Assembly (NCBI GenBank): GCA_036873755.1
Contig: JAVTVY010018862.1
Coordinates: 1-64,000, forward strand
Reading direction: 5' to 3'
Length of the DNA: 64,000 bases
DNA from: Hanleya hanleyi
Lineage: Eukaryota > Mollusca > Polyplacophora > Lepidopleurida > Hanleyidae
Under the pieces are notes generated by a model. That model worked only from the letters and a program-made list of their open reading frames with translations, had not been told where the DNA came from and ran no database searches. Positions 11,721 through 23,000 of this stretch are shown here, piece after piece. A program made the position numbers and the translations under genes. Numbering within the stretch: position 1 is the stretch's first letter; each line of letters begins with the position of its first letter.

Positions 11721-12654
11721 TGTGCTAATCTATTATCTCTCGAGCAAAATAATGTTTTATGTTTATTTTGGAAGAACGCAATCCTTCTGAGTTGGTTGCT
11801 TTCAGTGGGCAATCGCCAGCAACATTATTTTTCATGCACGAGATTCCACTGATTCGGAGCTGCTTCACTACTATGATATCGTGTAAATCTCGCAACGCAC
11901 GTATAGTTGTTCGATGCCGCTTGTTAGTTCCTCCAATAATGTGCTTGGGTACGATTCTAATTACAATTAAATGGGGGGAGATAATTTATTTGTGCTGTGT
12001 TCTCCAGCTAAAATCAACTCGACGAACTGCTCCGTCATCGGCTGTTTGCAGCGGACCGTTTGCAGCGCGAATGAGAGAAAGGGGCGACCTCTGTTGTAAT
12101 TATCTCCCTTTAGTGTATATTCCATGGGGGGTGGAATATGCAGTTTTATTGACCGGGGAATATGCTGTTTTATCTCATTACAAGTTATATAGGGAGACAC
12201 TCTAATAAATATAATAATAGGTTATATTCTTCAACATAGTCACTCAGTCTTTTGTTTAACAGGCCTGTGAATACTTTACCGAGGCAGCTAAGCAGTGCGA
12301 TACCTCTATAGTTTCCTGGATCAGTTGGGTCCCCCTTTTTCTTGAAAATTGGCACAATTATACCGGTTGACCAGCAGATAGGTATCTTTCCTTCATCTAG
12401 CACTTTATTAAATAATACCACATACAATGTTCTAAATTTTTCAAATGTACAACTGATATACTCATTCAGAATGCGGTCTATACCAGGCGATTTCCCAGTT
12501 TTTAGGTTCTTTACGACTTCCCGGATTTCTGTTTCTGTTGTTGAAGCATTTATTTTATCATCTACTGGAATTACGGTGTCAGCACCGGTTCCCAAAATAT
12601 CATTGGATTCATCATTATTGTATGATGGCCGAGAGGGGCCATCGCACTTCGCCC

Positions 12655-13100
12655 TCAAGAAGTATGGGGCGAAGTCGCGATAGTACGAAGACGCGAAGCG
12701 ATAATGCGAAGTCGCGAAGCGATAATGCGAAGACGCGAAGCGATAATGCGAAGTCGCGAAGCGATATTGCGAAGACGCGAAGCGATAACGCGAACACGCG
12801 AAGCGATAACGCGAAGACGCGAAGCGATAATGCGAAGACGCGAAGCGATATGGGAAGTCGCGAAGCGATAGTACGATGCGAAGCGCGAAGTCGCGAAGCG
12901 AAGTGCGAAGTCGCGAAGCAAAGCGCGAAGTCGCGAAGTCGCGAAGCGATACGCGAAGTCGCGAAGCGATGCGCGAAGTCGCGAAGCGATGCGCGAAGTC
13001 GCGAAGCGATGCGCGAAGTCGCGAAGCGATACGCGAAGTCGCGAAGCGATACGCGAAGTTGCGAAGCGATGCGCGAAGTCGCGAAGCGATAAGCGAAGTG
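12655..13100. repeat. GCGAAG tandem array, left arm
   Basis: Units of the type GCGAAGTCGCGAAGCGATAC (20 bp) with variants: outer units carry AATGCGAAGAC, inner units TGCGCGAAGTC. The array produces long open frames on both strands rich in Arg, Ser, Ala and Lys. These are an effect of a stop-poor repeat, not genes. Confidence 0.95.
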
Positions 13101-13268
13101 GTATGAAAGAAATCACTGCGCATGTCACGCTCAATTCGGAACGAGGCTTCAATCAGCACTGTTGATATCGGTTGACTGTCGAATTTCAGGTATAATTTTA
13201 AATTTATCACATTAATATTGATTGCTGTTGTATCACAATAAGAGTTAGATTGCGCAAACATCTATGTT
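13098..13268. repeat. Inner inverted repeat, left arm
   Basis: Reverse complement of 14268-14452 with few differences. Landmarks: TATGAAAGAAATCACTGCGC, CGGAACGAGGCTTCA, TCACATTAATATTGATTG and GAGTTAGATTG. Together with the outer array it makes a compound inverted terminus. Confidence 0.9.
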
Positions 13269-14267
13269 TACTAGGAAATATTTTAGTTACAATAAATCGA
13301 AAATGAATAGCGTTTTACTAGGAAATATTACACTAACCACACACCAATATAGATAGGGATTTACTGGGAGATGCTATTGTATAACCATAAGCCAAATATA
13401 TTGATTTACTAGGGACTGGAGAGAACTACGAAAGTATTGAATGATGGGTACTCTCTGCTTTGCTGGTATACATTTGCATATACTACTTCTGTAGTCATTG
13501 TTTTCCCATGCTATTGTACCAGACGAGTATCAAGCACGGTATATACAACTGTAGCCGTTGTATTGCCACAATGAAACACACGTTCCTGTCATTTTATTGA
13601 AATTGTCATGAATGAAATGCAAGAACTATATTTCTAGGTAGTAAACTGAGTATTCTCAGCTGACTATGCGGACTATAATCGAGTGTCTACTCATAATTTA
13701 TTACATGCAAAGAAAATATAACCGGGTTTGAATGTTCTACATTATACGATATATATGATATATCATGAAAAACATAAAAAAACCCTGTATATTTTGTTTT
13801 GTATTTCTTCTTGTTTTATCTCAAGATATAACTTGTTAACAGAAAAAATACAGAACAACCCATAAACACAATCTGTAGATGAGGAGTATCATTAAATAGT
13901 TTAATTTATACGACAATGACCAGATTGCCATTTCCAACAAACTAGGATCGATTGTAGTGAACAGGCTGGTGACTGCATTGAATTATCCATCTCACCCGCC
14001 CACATTTACCCTCTTTCACCCTTAAGTCGCGGTCTGGGGATATTTACTTGTGGAAATAAAGGTTCAGTAACTATAATTCGAAGCTGTAGAAACTGTGAAA
14101 TTTAACAGTTCACTTTATTAGCTTTGCAACTGGGAATATATATGAAATTCAGGATAAGAAATCAAACAATGAGAATGTGGGGGTGGGGAAATAAGCCCTG
14201 CATTCAGTTGTATCCTGTAAATGGAGAGGAAATCAATCTGTTAATGGTTGAAATACATTTAGGAAAA
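13269..14267. other. Core of the foldback-like element
   Basis: About 1 kb of AT-rich single-copy DNA between the inverted ends. It has no open frame of 60 codons or more and no recognised motif. Confidence 0.5.
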
Positions 14268-14452
14268 TAGATGTTTGCGTAAACACAGCCATTATAGCAA
14301 TCTAACTCTTATTGTGGTACAACAGCAATCAATATTAATGTGATAAATTTGAAATTATACCTGAAATTCGACAGTCAACCAATATCAACAGTGCTGAGTG
14401 AAGCCTCGTTCCGAATTGAGCGTGACATGCGCAGTGATTTCTTTCATACCAC
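14268..14452. repeat. Inner inverted repeat, right arm
   Basis: Mirror of the left inner arm. Mismatches (for example GTAAACACAGCC against ATTGCGCAAACATC at the inner edge) show that the arms have aged since insertion. Confidence 0.9.
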
Positions 14453-15258
14453 TTCGCGCTTCGCTTCGCGACTTCGCGCATCGCTTCGCGACTTCGCGCA
14501 TCGCTTCGCGACTTCGCGTATCGCTTCGCGACTTCGCGTATCGCTTCGCGACTTCGCGTATCGCTTCGCGACTTCGCGCATCGCTTCGCGACTTCGTGAC
14601 TTCGCGACTTCGCGACTTCGCGTATCGCTTCGCGACTTCGCGTATCGCTTCGCGACTTCGCGCATCGCTTCGCGACATCGCGACTTCGCGTATCGCTTCG
14701 CGACTTCGCGTATCGCTTCGCGACTTCGCGCATCGCTTCGCGACCTCGCGCTTCGCTTCGCGACTTCGCAACTTCGTGACTTCGCACTTCGCTTCGCGAC
14801 TTCGCGTTTCGCTTCGCGCATCGCTTTTCGCTTCGCGCATCGCGTTTCGACTTCGCGCATCGCTTCGCGACTTCGTGACTTCGCGACTTCGCGTATCGCT
14901 TCGCGACTTCGCGTATCGCTTCGCGACTTCGCGCATCGCTTCGCGTATCGCTTCGCGACTTCGCGTATCGCTTCGCGACTTCGCGTATCGCTTCGCGACT
15001 TCGCGCATCGCTTCGCGACCTCGCGCTTCGCTTCGCGACTTCGCAACTTCGTGACTTCGCACTTCGCTTCGCGACTTCGCGTTTCGCTTCGCGACTTCGC
15101 ACTTCGCTTCGCGACTTCGCACTTCGCTTCGCGACTTGGCGCTTCGCTTCGTACTATCGCTTCGCGACTTCGCAATATCGCTTCGCGTCTTCGCATTATC
15201 GCTTCGCGACTTCGCATTATCGCTTCGCGACTTCGCATTATCGCTTCGCGTCTTCATG
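14450..15258. repeat. GCGAAG tandem array, right arm (inverted)
   Basis: Same 20-21 bp units as the left arm in opposite orientation (ATCGCTTCGCGACTTCGC...). It is nearly twice as long (about 810 against 445 bp), so it expanded or contracted independently. The outermost units match the left arm in order (GAAGACGCGAAGCGATAATG). Confidence 0.95.
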
Positions 15259-16019
15259 TTATTGTGTTCCCGCTCACCTTCATTTAGCTGCTTAAAATGT
15301 GCCACTAGTGATTCCACATCCGCTTTACAGCTGTTGCCTTTTTTACCATTAAGCAACTTCCAGAATTATTTTGGGTTACTAGACTTTCTATCCTTAATCT
15401 TATTACTCAGGGTTTCCTTATAAGTTCTCTCTGCCTTATTTAACGTTTTTTATACACCCTACCGCTTTCTGACATACGCATTCTATTTCTATCAGACTTT
15501 CTTCTCCTAAACACTTTTCGATCATAATTGAATTGCCGTCGTGCTATCTGACACTCTCTATTGAACCACGGCTTATCATCAGTCCTTCTAGGACTTCTAT
15601 TTTGATACCCTTTACCATTCCCAAAATGTTCATAGCATTTGTTGTGAACATTGTATTTATCTCGTTACAAATACCCTCTATACCACCGTCCTCGCTTTTC
15701 AATTCGTTCACCATTCGCTCAATAGTAGCTTCATCAAATTCGTTATAAAACACGAGAATGAGATAATATGGAGTGAACACAAACCAGGAAAACTTTGAAG
15801 GGCTGTTAACAAATTAAATGGGAATAGTCAATTGGAGAATAAAATTGACAATGGGAACATTTATGATGGTGATAAGATTACTCAGCTTAGGTAATCAGCA
15901 CAGCAATGATTGTGCCCACAGATATGGTCAGTGGCAGGGGATTAAATGATAATGGGTGGATACCAGATATAACCTGTGTCTAATTCCGGTTAACACGGAG
16001 CTAGAGGTCGTTTGCATAT

Positions 16020-16470
16020 CATGTGCTTTACATCTCCATGGTGTTCAAATGAACAATCACAATCAAAGCGTGACTGAGATACAAGCGTGACTGAGATACA
16101 AGCGTGACTGAGATACAAGCGTGACTGAGATACAAGCGTGACTGAGATACAAGCGTGACTGAGATACAAGCGTGACTGAGATACAAGCGTGACTGAGATA
16201 CAAGCGTGACTGAGAACGACTTGGAATTCACTTGGATAAAGAAAATAATCAGTGATGAGAATTTTAAGTATAGAACATCAACAAGTCTTGTTGACATCAT
16301 TGAAAACTGTTGACCGCTTCTCTCTTGCAGGAAACCATCTTGTGTTTTTTTAATTATAGTTATTTCATATACATTTGGTGCTTCCATATGAAATATGCTT
16401 CTAGATTACTGATGCGGAAATTCTTTATGGACGACGGCTGAATATTGAATGTCGTATCTGACGCTTGCTA
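16020..16470 (-). repeat. Repeat A copy, reverse orientation, upstream of GST-A
   Basis: Carries the repeat A landmarks in reverse: CAATCAAAGCGTGACTGAGA, GTTGACCGCTTCTCTCTTGC, TTTATGGACGACGGCTGAAT and TATTGAATGTCG. Same family as copies at 17925, 20437, 22660, 30055, 35622, 37490, 39786, 46817 and 50098. Its end is about 490 bp before the GST-A TATA box. Confidence 0.85.
16068..16217. repeat. 17-bp tandem repeat, nine copies
   Basis: Unit GCGTGACTGAGATACAA starts at 16068 and repeats every 17 bp to 16204; the last copy is partial. It is an amplification of a segment that is single-copy in other repeat A members. The 119-codon minus-strand frame here is only the array read through. Confidence 0.97.
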
Positions 16471-16836
16471 CATTAAATACAGATTATTAACCCTTTTCTC
16501 AAGGAATTTTCAAGATATCTTGGGTTCACAGACTTTGATGATTTGCAGGATGTTGTAGTCAACATAACATAGGTTGTTGTTTAATCTGTCCTGTTTCCAG
16601 CTACCGCAGTCATGCCAGTCAGTGGAATGTAAACAGAATCGTAACCTTTTCCTCAAACACAATTATCCAAAGAATTTAAGGTCTCTGGCTAGATCATGCA
16701 AAACACAAAATGAGACCAAAATATTCAACAACTGAAATATAAAATAATACTGGTTACAAACACGAATATCACAGTGACCGACCAAATATACACCGGTTAC
16801 CTATGCTAACAGTGATATTGTTATATTCATCAAAAC

Positions 16837-16849
16837 TGCTACGTCAGCA
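16837..16849 (-). promoter_or_regulatory. Antioxidant-response-element-like site upstream of GST-A
   Basis: The + strand reads TGCTACGTCAGCA. On the minus strand this is TGCTGACGTAGCA, which fits the ARE core TGACnnnGC and 11 of 13 positions of the Maf recognition element TGCTGAGTCAGCA. It lies 236 bp upstream of the ATG. ARE sites bound by CNC-bZIP/small Maf dimers are the classic inducers of GST genes. Function here is inferred. Confidence 0.55.
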
Positions 16850-16928
16850 CAGGTAAAATACCATTTACAGGGAATGGAAAAATACTCCGGGGTTGCTATG
16901 TACTGTTCATCTACACACTGCCATCTGA

Positions 16929-16935
16929 TACGTCA
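16929..16935 (+). promoter_or_regulatory. CRE half-site-like motif
   Basis: TACGTCA, 22 bp before the TATA box of GST-A, matches a cAMP-response/ATF half-site. Short, so chance occurrence is possible. Confidence 0.3.
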
Positions 16936-16956
16936 CAGCCGTGTTTGTCCTTGCTC

Positions 16957-16966
16957 TATATAAAAG
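16957..16966 (+). promoter_or_regulatory. TATA box of GST-A
   Basis: TATATAAAAG lies 107 bp before the ATG at 17073, predicting transcription start near 16985-16997 and a 5' leader of about 80 nt. It fits the TATA consensus well and sits in the expected place. Confidence 0.65.
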
Positions 16967-17072
16967 TCGCAGCGTACTGGACAGTGTGATTGTACATGTA
17001 GGTATCTTCTCCTTAACATCGATAGTGTATAAGTTGTGCAGTGCGTGAGCCAATACGGTACTTTTATACATC

Positions 17073-20000
17073 ATGCCTACCTACAAATTCAATTACTTCC
17101 CGCTCAAGGCCAGAGGTGAGCTTGTTCGGTTGGTGTTTGCAGCTGCAGGAAAAGAATATGAAGATAATCGGATTTCCTTCGAGGAATGGCCAAAACACAA
17201 ATCAAGTAAGTATAAGACATCTGGGAGGATAGCAAAATGGTGCCTACCCCGAATTCCGGAAACCCCGTGTTCTCCCACATCGATTTGATTACCGTTTTCA
17301 ACTATTCTCGAAATAGGCTGGTGAATTTTCATCTGCAGATTATGTAACTATACCGAACCCTGCTTTCTTCACCAATTTTCGTAGTTTTCACTGGAGTTAT
17401 TTTAGGCTATCAAAGAATTCCGCTAAATTGTTTTCATCTCTGACTAATTTAGATATTTCGTAGACGTACAGCTACCAGAGGAATTCAATACTTCAAAATC
17501 AAGTTCAGCACTTTGAAGTAGTTGAGTGACGGAGATGTTTATTGTAAGCAGAATTTATAGCAATACATTTTGCCATCAATATATTGTATTCATTTCATTT
17601 CATATTTGGAGGAACAAAAAAAAATCGCTCAAATCTATAGATGAGAGGGAAAAGAACTAAAAGTAACCCAGGTGAATTATTTCAAAGACAAGAACCATCA
17701 GCATGCAGCGATCAGCACTCTACAATGATTTTGGGAGGACAGAACATGGAGCTTCATCTTAGAATCTTCTATTCAGTGATCATGGTATCATGAATCGAAC
17801 GAAACTAGACATATGTGCCCCATTTCTTAGAATGCACTGATGCATCGCATTCGAGTCATGTCACATGCTGAAGTTCTGGTTTTCCGATGGTGCTTGTTCA
17901 TGTGAAAGTTGGCATACGAGCGCCTAGCCCGTCATTCAATATTCAGCCGTCACCCATTAAAGAATTTCCGCGTCCGTAATATCAAGACCTAATCCAATAA
18001 AAGTATTAGCACCAAATTTAAAAAAAACAATCATAGTATACATAAACTTAGGCTAGTTTCCTACAAGAGAGAAGCGGTCAACAGTTTTCAATGATGCCTG
18101 CAAGACATTATGATGTTCCAAAAGTGTCAAATCCGTATCGCTGATCAGTATTCCTAATCCATATGGTTTTCGTTTTAAACATAGCCCGCATCTAGACAAT
18201 GATCTATTCACAGTCACGCTTTGATTGTGGCCAGTCACGCTTTGATTGTGACTGTGCATATGAACATCGTGAGCATCTTGAAGTACATGTACATGGGCTC
18301 ATGCGACCCAGCCTGGGTTAAGCGGAATTAGGCACAAACAAGTTACGAAACGTAACGCCATAGATTTTGGGCGGTACGCTCTTATTTGTATCGCGATATG
18401 TATCACCAAATGAGCAACTTAATTCGAGTGGAGGCGCTTGGTGGTATAGCCCTGTTTTATAGGTTTCTGCGGCAATCTTTTGTGACGTTGATTAAAATCA
18501 TCACAATTTAAACAGAATCTAGGCGAGATATGTATAAGTTGAAAGAACTTGTCCCCAATCCTTTTGTTAAAATGCAATAAAATAAGTTTAAAACAAACAA
18601 AAACATGTATACGCCAATTCAGGCCCCACAGCAATATTACTGTCCAGAAAGTGTTATTAGAAGTTGCAGTTCTGGATCTGGACAAAAGCCCCAAAGGACA
18701 AGACTCCCGCGAACAAAAGCCCGATAAAAGCCCGATCTAACTTTTTGTTTGGCATGGGGCTTTGAGGGCCTGTGGTATTTAATAATTCAAAAATGTTTTC
18801 TGGACGAACTGACCTGTATCGTATGTATATAGCTGATCTTGCAAAATAGTGTTCGAATCAGCCCCTTGAATGACATTTTGTGAGCGGCGGTATATGAGAA
18901 ATACAATCTGAAATACCTCTTTTACCTGACCCTGACCTTAGGAACAGAACTGTATTTACTCTGTATCAACATAGTTCACCATTGTATCAACACAGTTCAC
19001 CTGTGAGAAAGATAAGACTGGAGTAGCGGATGTCATTCATCCACAATATTTGTATTCGGGACTGGTAAAATCTGTACTGTAACCACTGTAGATCCGCAAT
19101 ATTTCTTGAAGAACGGATCCTACATGTTTCGTTCACTTTTTCATTAAAGTTATTGTAGGCGTATTTTTTTGGTTCATGGAGCGTATGGGTTTTTTAAAGT
19201 ATATTTCAGAAATCTTTTTTTGTAATACTATTATGTTCTATACATCTAATCTCAGGTAACATGGTCGTCTCCGAGCTCGAAGTATAATTACATAACGTAT
19301 TGCACTTTGATCAACACGGTGAATTGTTCGAGGCTCGAAAAGAAAAATCTGATAAAAAGGATATTTCATTGTTATGACAGAAATGAGCGAGTAGAAACCG
19401 TTGTACAACCCTTACAGGCTGAACGTGGAGTCTCGACACTGTTCAAACTAAAGGCACGGGTGCTGGAAATAAAAGTAAATGAACAATTGTTTTTCTACCT
19501 ATATACACCCGATGCGTGAGAGTGTATTTCAGTAGGCACATTATTATCATGGGCACATTCCCATATATTTCTAGAAATTAAATGATTCCTTGGCATGCCC
19601 CTTTCGGTCATTTAGTAATCATGGTAACGCCATTCAATGAAATATTGTAAAACATTCAATGATTTTTATTCCGGAATGAGATTATTTATGGTGGCTGTAC
19701 GTATGACGTGTCACGTTGAAAAGCATTTCAGTATACAGTTTTCTTTGTGCATTTCTCTCGCAAATTCAAGTCAGTAAATTAAGTTTTGTTTGTTCTACAT
19801 AAAGCATCAAATATGTGTTATAGTACTTTATACGGAGAGCATTTCCCAGTTGCTCTGAATTCATATTGAATCTTCATCTTATCCAAGTACCACTTTCCAA
19901 CGTTCTACTGTATGTCCCATACGTCTTTATATATGTTTTCATTTGAGATCATCTTGAACCTCTCTTCTTCAGCTAGTGTATGATCTGCTCTTTGACAAAT

Positions 20001-23000
20001 CATAGGCATATCTTGTCTTATAGGCACCATTGAAACTGTTTGACTTACAATAAACTAGCTTGTGATCTAATTTAATGTATATTCTATTTTATGCTGGATT
20101 GAAATTTGATGCTAAAGTGTTGTGTTAATAAGTTACTTCTAATAAAGACGCGGAAATTGTTAATGGACGACAGATGATTATTGAATTTAGGAGCTAACTC
20201 TTGTATATTACTACAAAGGACGAGCATTGTTCACTGTACGACGCTTAGTGAACGTCAGAACTGGTCGATATATTGAACAAATCTGATTTAAAATAGATAT
20301 GACACATTCGATTTCTCAAGGCCGTTTGATGACCTTGTGGCACTTAGCAGTTGCCAAAAGCTACGTCATAACTGACCAATCAAATCAACAGTTTGTAATA
20401 CCTTACATGTGTCAGCGTTTGCCGGAAATGGACGAATTACAAGCGTCTAGTCCGTCATTCATAATCCAGCCGTCGTCCATTAGAGAATATCCGCGTCCAT
20501 AATCTAAAGATCTATTCCATTTTCCATATAACAGTATTAGCACCAAATTCAAAAAGACAATCATAGTATACAAAAACATAGGCTTGTTTCCTGAAAGAGA
20601 GAAGCGGTCAACAGTTTTCAATGATGCCGGCAAGATATCATGATGTTCCAAAAATATCAAATACGTATCGCTGATTAGTATTCTTAATCCATAATATTCG
20701 TTGTAAAGTCGTCATCTAAAGAATGATGTATCTCAGTCACGCTTTGGGGAAAATCCCGAAACAACGCGTCACAAGACTATCGACACTCTTCGCTTACTAG
20801 CAAGGAGAGTCGGGAAATTCCGGAAGTGCTGCCTCAAACTCGGCAGCAGCCTCGTCACTGAGCGATCTTGAGATATGATAATTTAGTTGAGCGGTTTCCA
20901 GATTGAGTTACTGCCTCTGCTCTCAAAGCAGATTGTATTGATACAAAATAGGAACTCAGAATAGGCATAGTCGATACCACTTCTATGTTTTGTCCTCACT
21001 TTGTCGATTGCAAGGTACATAGAATCGACAGCTAGTGAAATTGATTTTCCGACGCTGATTATCGGGTTCGTGACTAAGGGAAAGAGTAGAAGAATGACAC
21101 AGCAATTTTTTAACGTTCATAGTCTCAGAAAATGCAAAGGCACAAATATGTCTCGGAGATCAGCAACATATACACACAAAAATAGAAAACTTGGTCGGTG
21201 TTTCATGGATTGCAACGCCAAACGATAAGGCTATGTGGAGACCGGGGACGCTGCGTTAGGAGAACTGGGTTAAGCCCATTGACTGAGCAATTGATCAAAA
21301 TCACGTATAATATAAATGTAAATTTGAAAATATTTTTTGTCATGTTTCTTGTTTCAATGCCTCCTTCGTGTCTATAATGACAAGTGGGTGAAGTCTAATG
21401 ACCATACTTCAAGCCATTGGGCGGCAATAGCTAAAAGACTGAAAAGGCTGGGGAAATTCGCTTTACCAAGTCTTAGACCCCACACGCAGCGTACAATTGA
21501 TCTACATTAGTCAAACAATAGTACTGGACCATAATTTTCACTATGTTGTACCAAATAGTTCAAATATTAATCAATATATATTCAATATTTCATTTCAATT
21601 TCCTCTATTTCTGGGGTGAATTTGACTTTATCTTGGTCTAATTTCTTTCCAGCAATGTTGCTTACCACCCACTTGTAGATCATTTTGACATGGATTTTCG
21701 GTTCTTATACTTCACTGGTTTATTACATCTGGGCAGTCTAATTGATTAAAACTCATATAAATAAAGTACAAATAATGCAAATGCCTAAGTAATTGTTTAT
21801 ATTACTTCTTGAGATGTCCCTTCGTATCTAAACTGACAAGTAACTACATTATCATGGACATACTCCAAGCCATAAGGAAGAATTCAGCAAAGACCGACAA
21901 AGGCTGAAAAAGTTGGCTAGTCAGTTATGGTACTCCTGTTCTCCCTTAACATAAAGCTATTTCAAAATTGAGCATGCGTTTACTTTACTGATCGTATCAT
22001 ATAAAACATCCTTGACTGATGATGTACACCTCATTCACGGTGTTCATCAGGAGGAATAGAGATATTATATCAAATATTGCTTTTAATAACCACTTACTCA
22101 TGTCCAAATTCATAGATGGAGTTTATTATTAATTGAAAACAAAATATGCATGTACTACTTTGGCCTTTTTAATTCAGTTTTATATTTTTGATGAATAGGG
22201 TCGTTTATTGGTATAAATGATTAAAATATGCTGGTCGTATTTATATTATCATTATTACCTCTTCCTTCCTGCCAACTAACGCCTTTGGAGTTTCAATATA
22301 CATGTTTATATAGTACTTTTTTTTTCTTTTTAAAACACAGTATCTATTTTAAAATCACACGTAAAGTACTTATTTTTTATATCCAAGTAACGTTTTAATT
22401 TTAATTGGTTCTTTTTTTAACGCAAACTCAATGACCTGGTCTACATCATCCAACTTAGGATGAGAGGCCACACATTCAAAATTTGATTGATTGATTGATT
22501 GATGTACACCTCTTCTGCATTGTAAACACCACACCACTTTTACAGTATAGCTTGTTTTATGTATGCCTCGAACCTTATAACAGCATCACATTCCAACATC
22601 TGAGCTATGCGTGCCTTCCGTAGCCCAACAGTAATCATTCGAGCTGACATAGCGGGTTATCATGTGTTACATCTCCATGATGTACAAATGAACAGACACA
22701 ATCAAAGCGTGACTGGGATATATAGGCCTACTCTGGAAAACGAGTTGGAGATTCAGCAGGATACAGAATAATAGTCATGATAGGATTGTAAAAGGGACGT
22801 CATCTTGTCTCGCTGGCACCATTAAAAAGTTGTGACCGCTTCTCGCTTACAGGAAACAATCTTGAGTTTTATTAATATTTTATTATTTCATACACATTTA
22901 GATTTGATGCTAACTGTAATACGAAATAGGTCTTTCGATTATCAATGCGAAAATTCTTTTATGGACGACGGCTGAATATTGAACGTCGGATTTGGCGGTT

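Larger units (their letters stand above)
10928..12220. mobile_element. Foldback-type insertion in the LINE
   Basis: Interrupts the LINE reading between 'LSDYVEEYNL' (ending about 12210) and 'ENQAGFRKGYS' (about 10922). It holds a hairpin at its left end (10940-11037) and a giant inverted repeat (11058-11720). Near its right end GAATATGCAGTTTT and the variant GAATATGCTGTTTT (about 12138-12175) repeat the motif of the left hairpin. No transposase-like frame is present. I could not settle a clean target duplication, so the borders are approximate. Confidence 0.65.
12622..15258. mobile_element. Foldback-like element with tandem-array inverted ends
   Basis: Flanked by the 7-bp direct repeat TTATTGT (12615-12621 and 15259-15265). 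Structure from outside in: an array of GCGAAG-rich 20-21 bp units on the left (12655-13100) and its inverse on the right (14450-15258), then a non-repetitive inverted pair (13098-13268 with 14268-14452), then a core of about 1 kb. It sits inside the minus-strand LINE. Removing it with one target copy leaves the LINE frame open across the junction, which supports these borders. No transposase frame is seen, so it is non-autonomous or of a foldback class. The left end also carries about 35 bp (GGCCGAGAGGGGCC) absent from the right. Confidence 0.8.
9663..15780 (-). pseudogene. Non-LTR retrotransposon (LINE) polyprotein, minus strand, split by two insertions
   Basis: Reading from high to low coordinates: a linker region between endonuclease and RT (15780-15266, several frameshifts); then, after an insertion, RT motifs at 12614-12220 including 'KTGKSPGIDR' and 'NYRGIALLSC'; then, after a second insertion, 'NQAGFRKGYS' near 10915. 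A long open frame of 371 codons follows (9663-10778) with the catalytic YADD, 'YLGIEIAYNG', 'VLPILLYNCEVWG' and a C-terminal CHMCN...HFIVEC zinc-knuckle-like end. The endonuclease is missing (5' truncation near 15790). It is dead: RT is in pieces and the first part is frameshifted. It belongs to the apurinic-endonuclease LINE group; clade not assigned by eye. About 2.3 kb of LINE remain once the insertions are discounted. Confidence 0.85.

Noticed and set aside
12538..13152. 184- and 165-codon frames across the left array
   Set aside because: Same repeat artefact; no start, domain or homology outside the array.
14335..15356. Several long open frames (up to 323 codons) rich in Arg, Ser, Ala and Lys on both strands
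   Set aside because: They come from stop-poor GCGAAG tandem units open in many phases on both strands; composition is pure repeat and only the first ~34 codons of the 323-codon frame (LINE linker) are real coding relic.
16028..16387. 119-codon minus frame with repeated SRLYLSHACISVTLVSQ
   Set aside because: Read-through of the 17-bp array; its period 17 cycles all frames.
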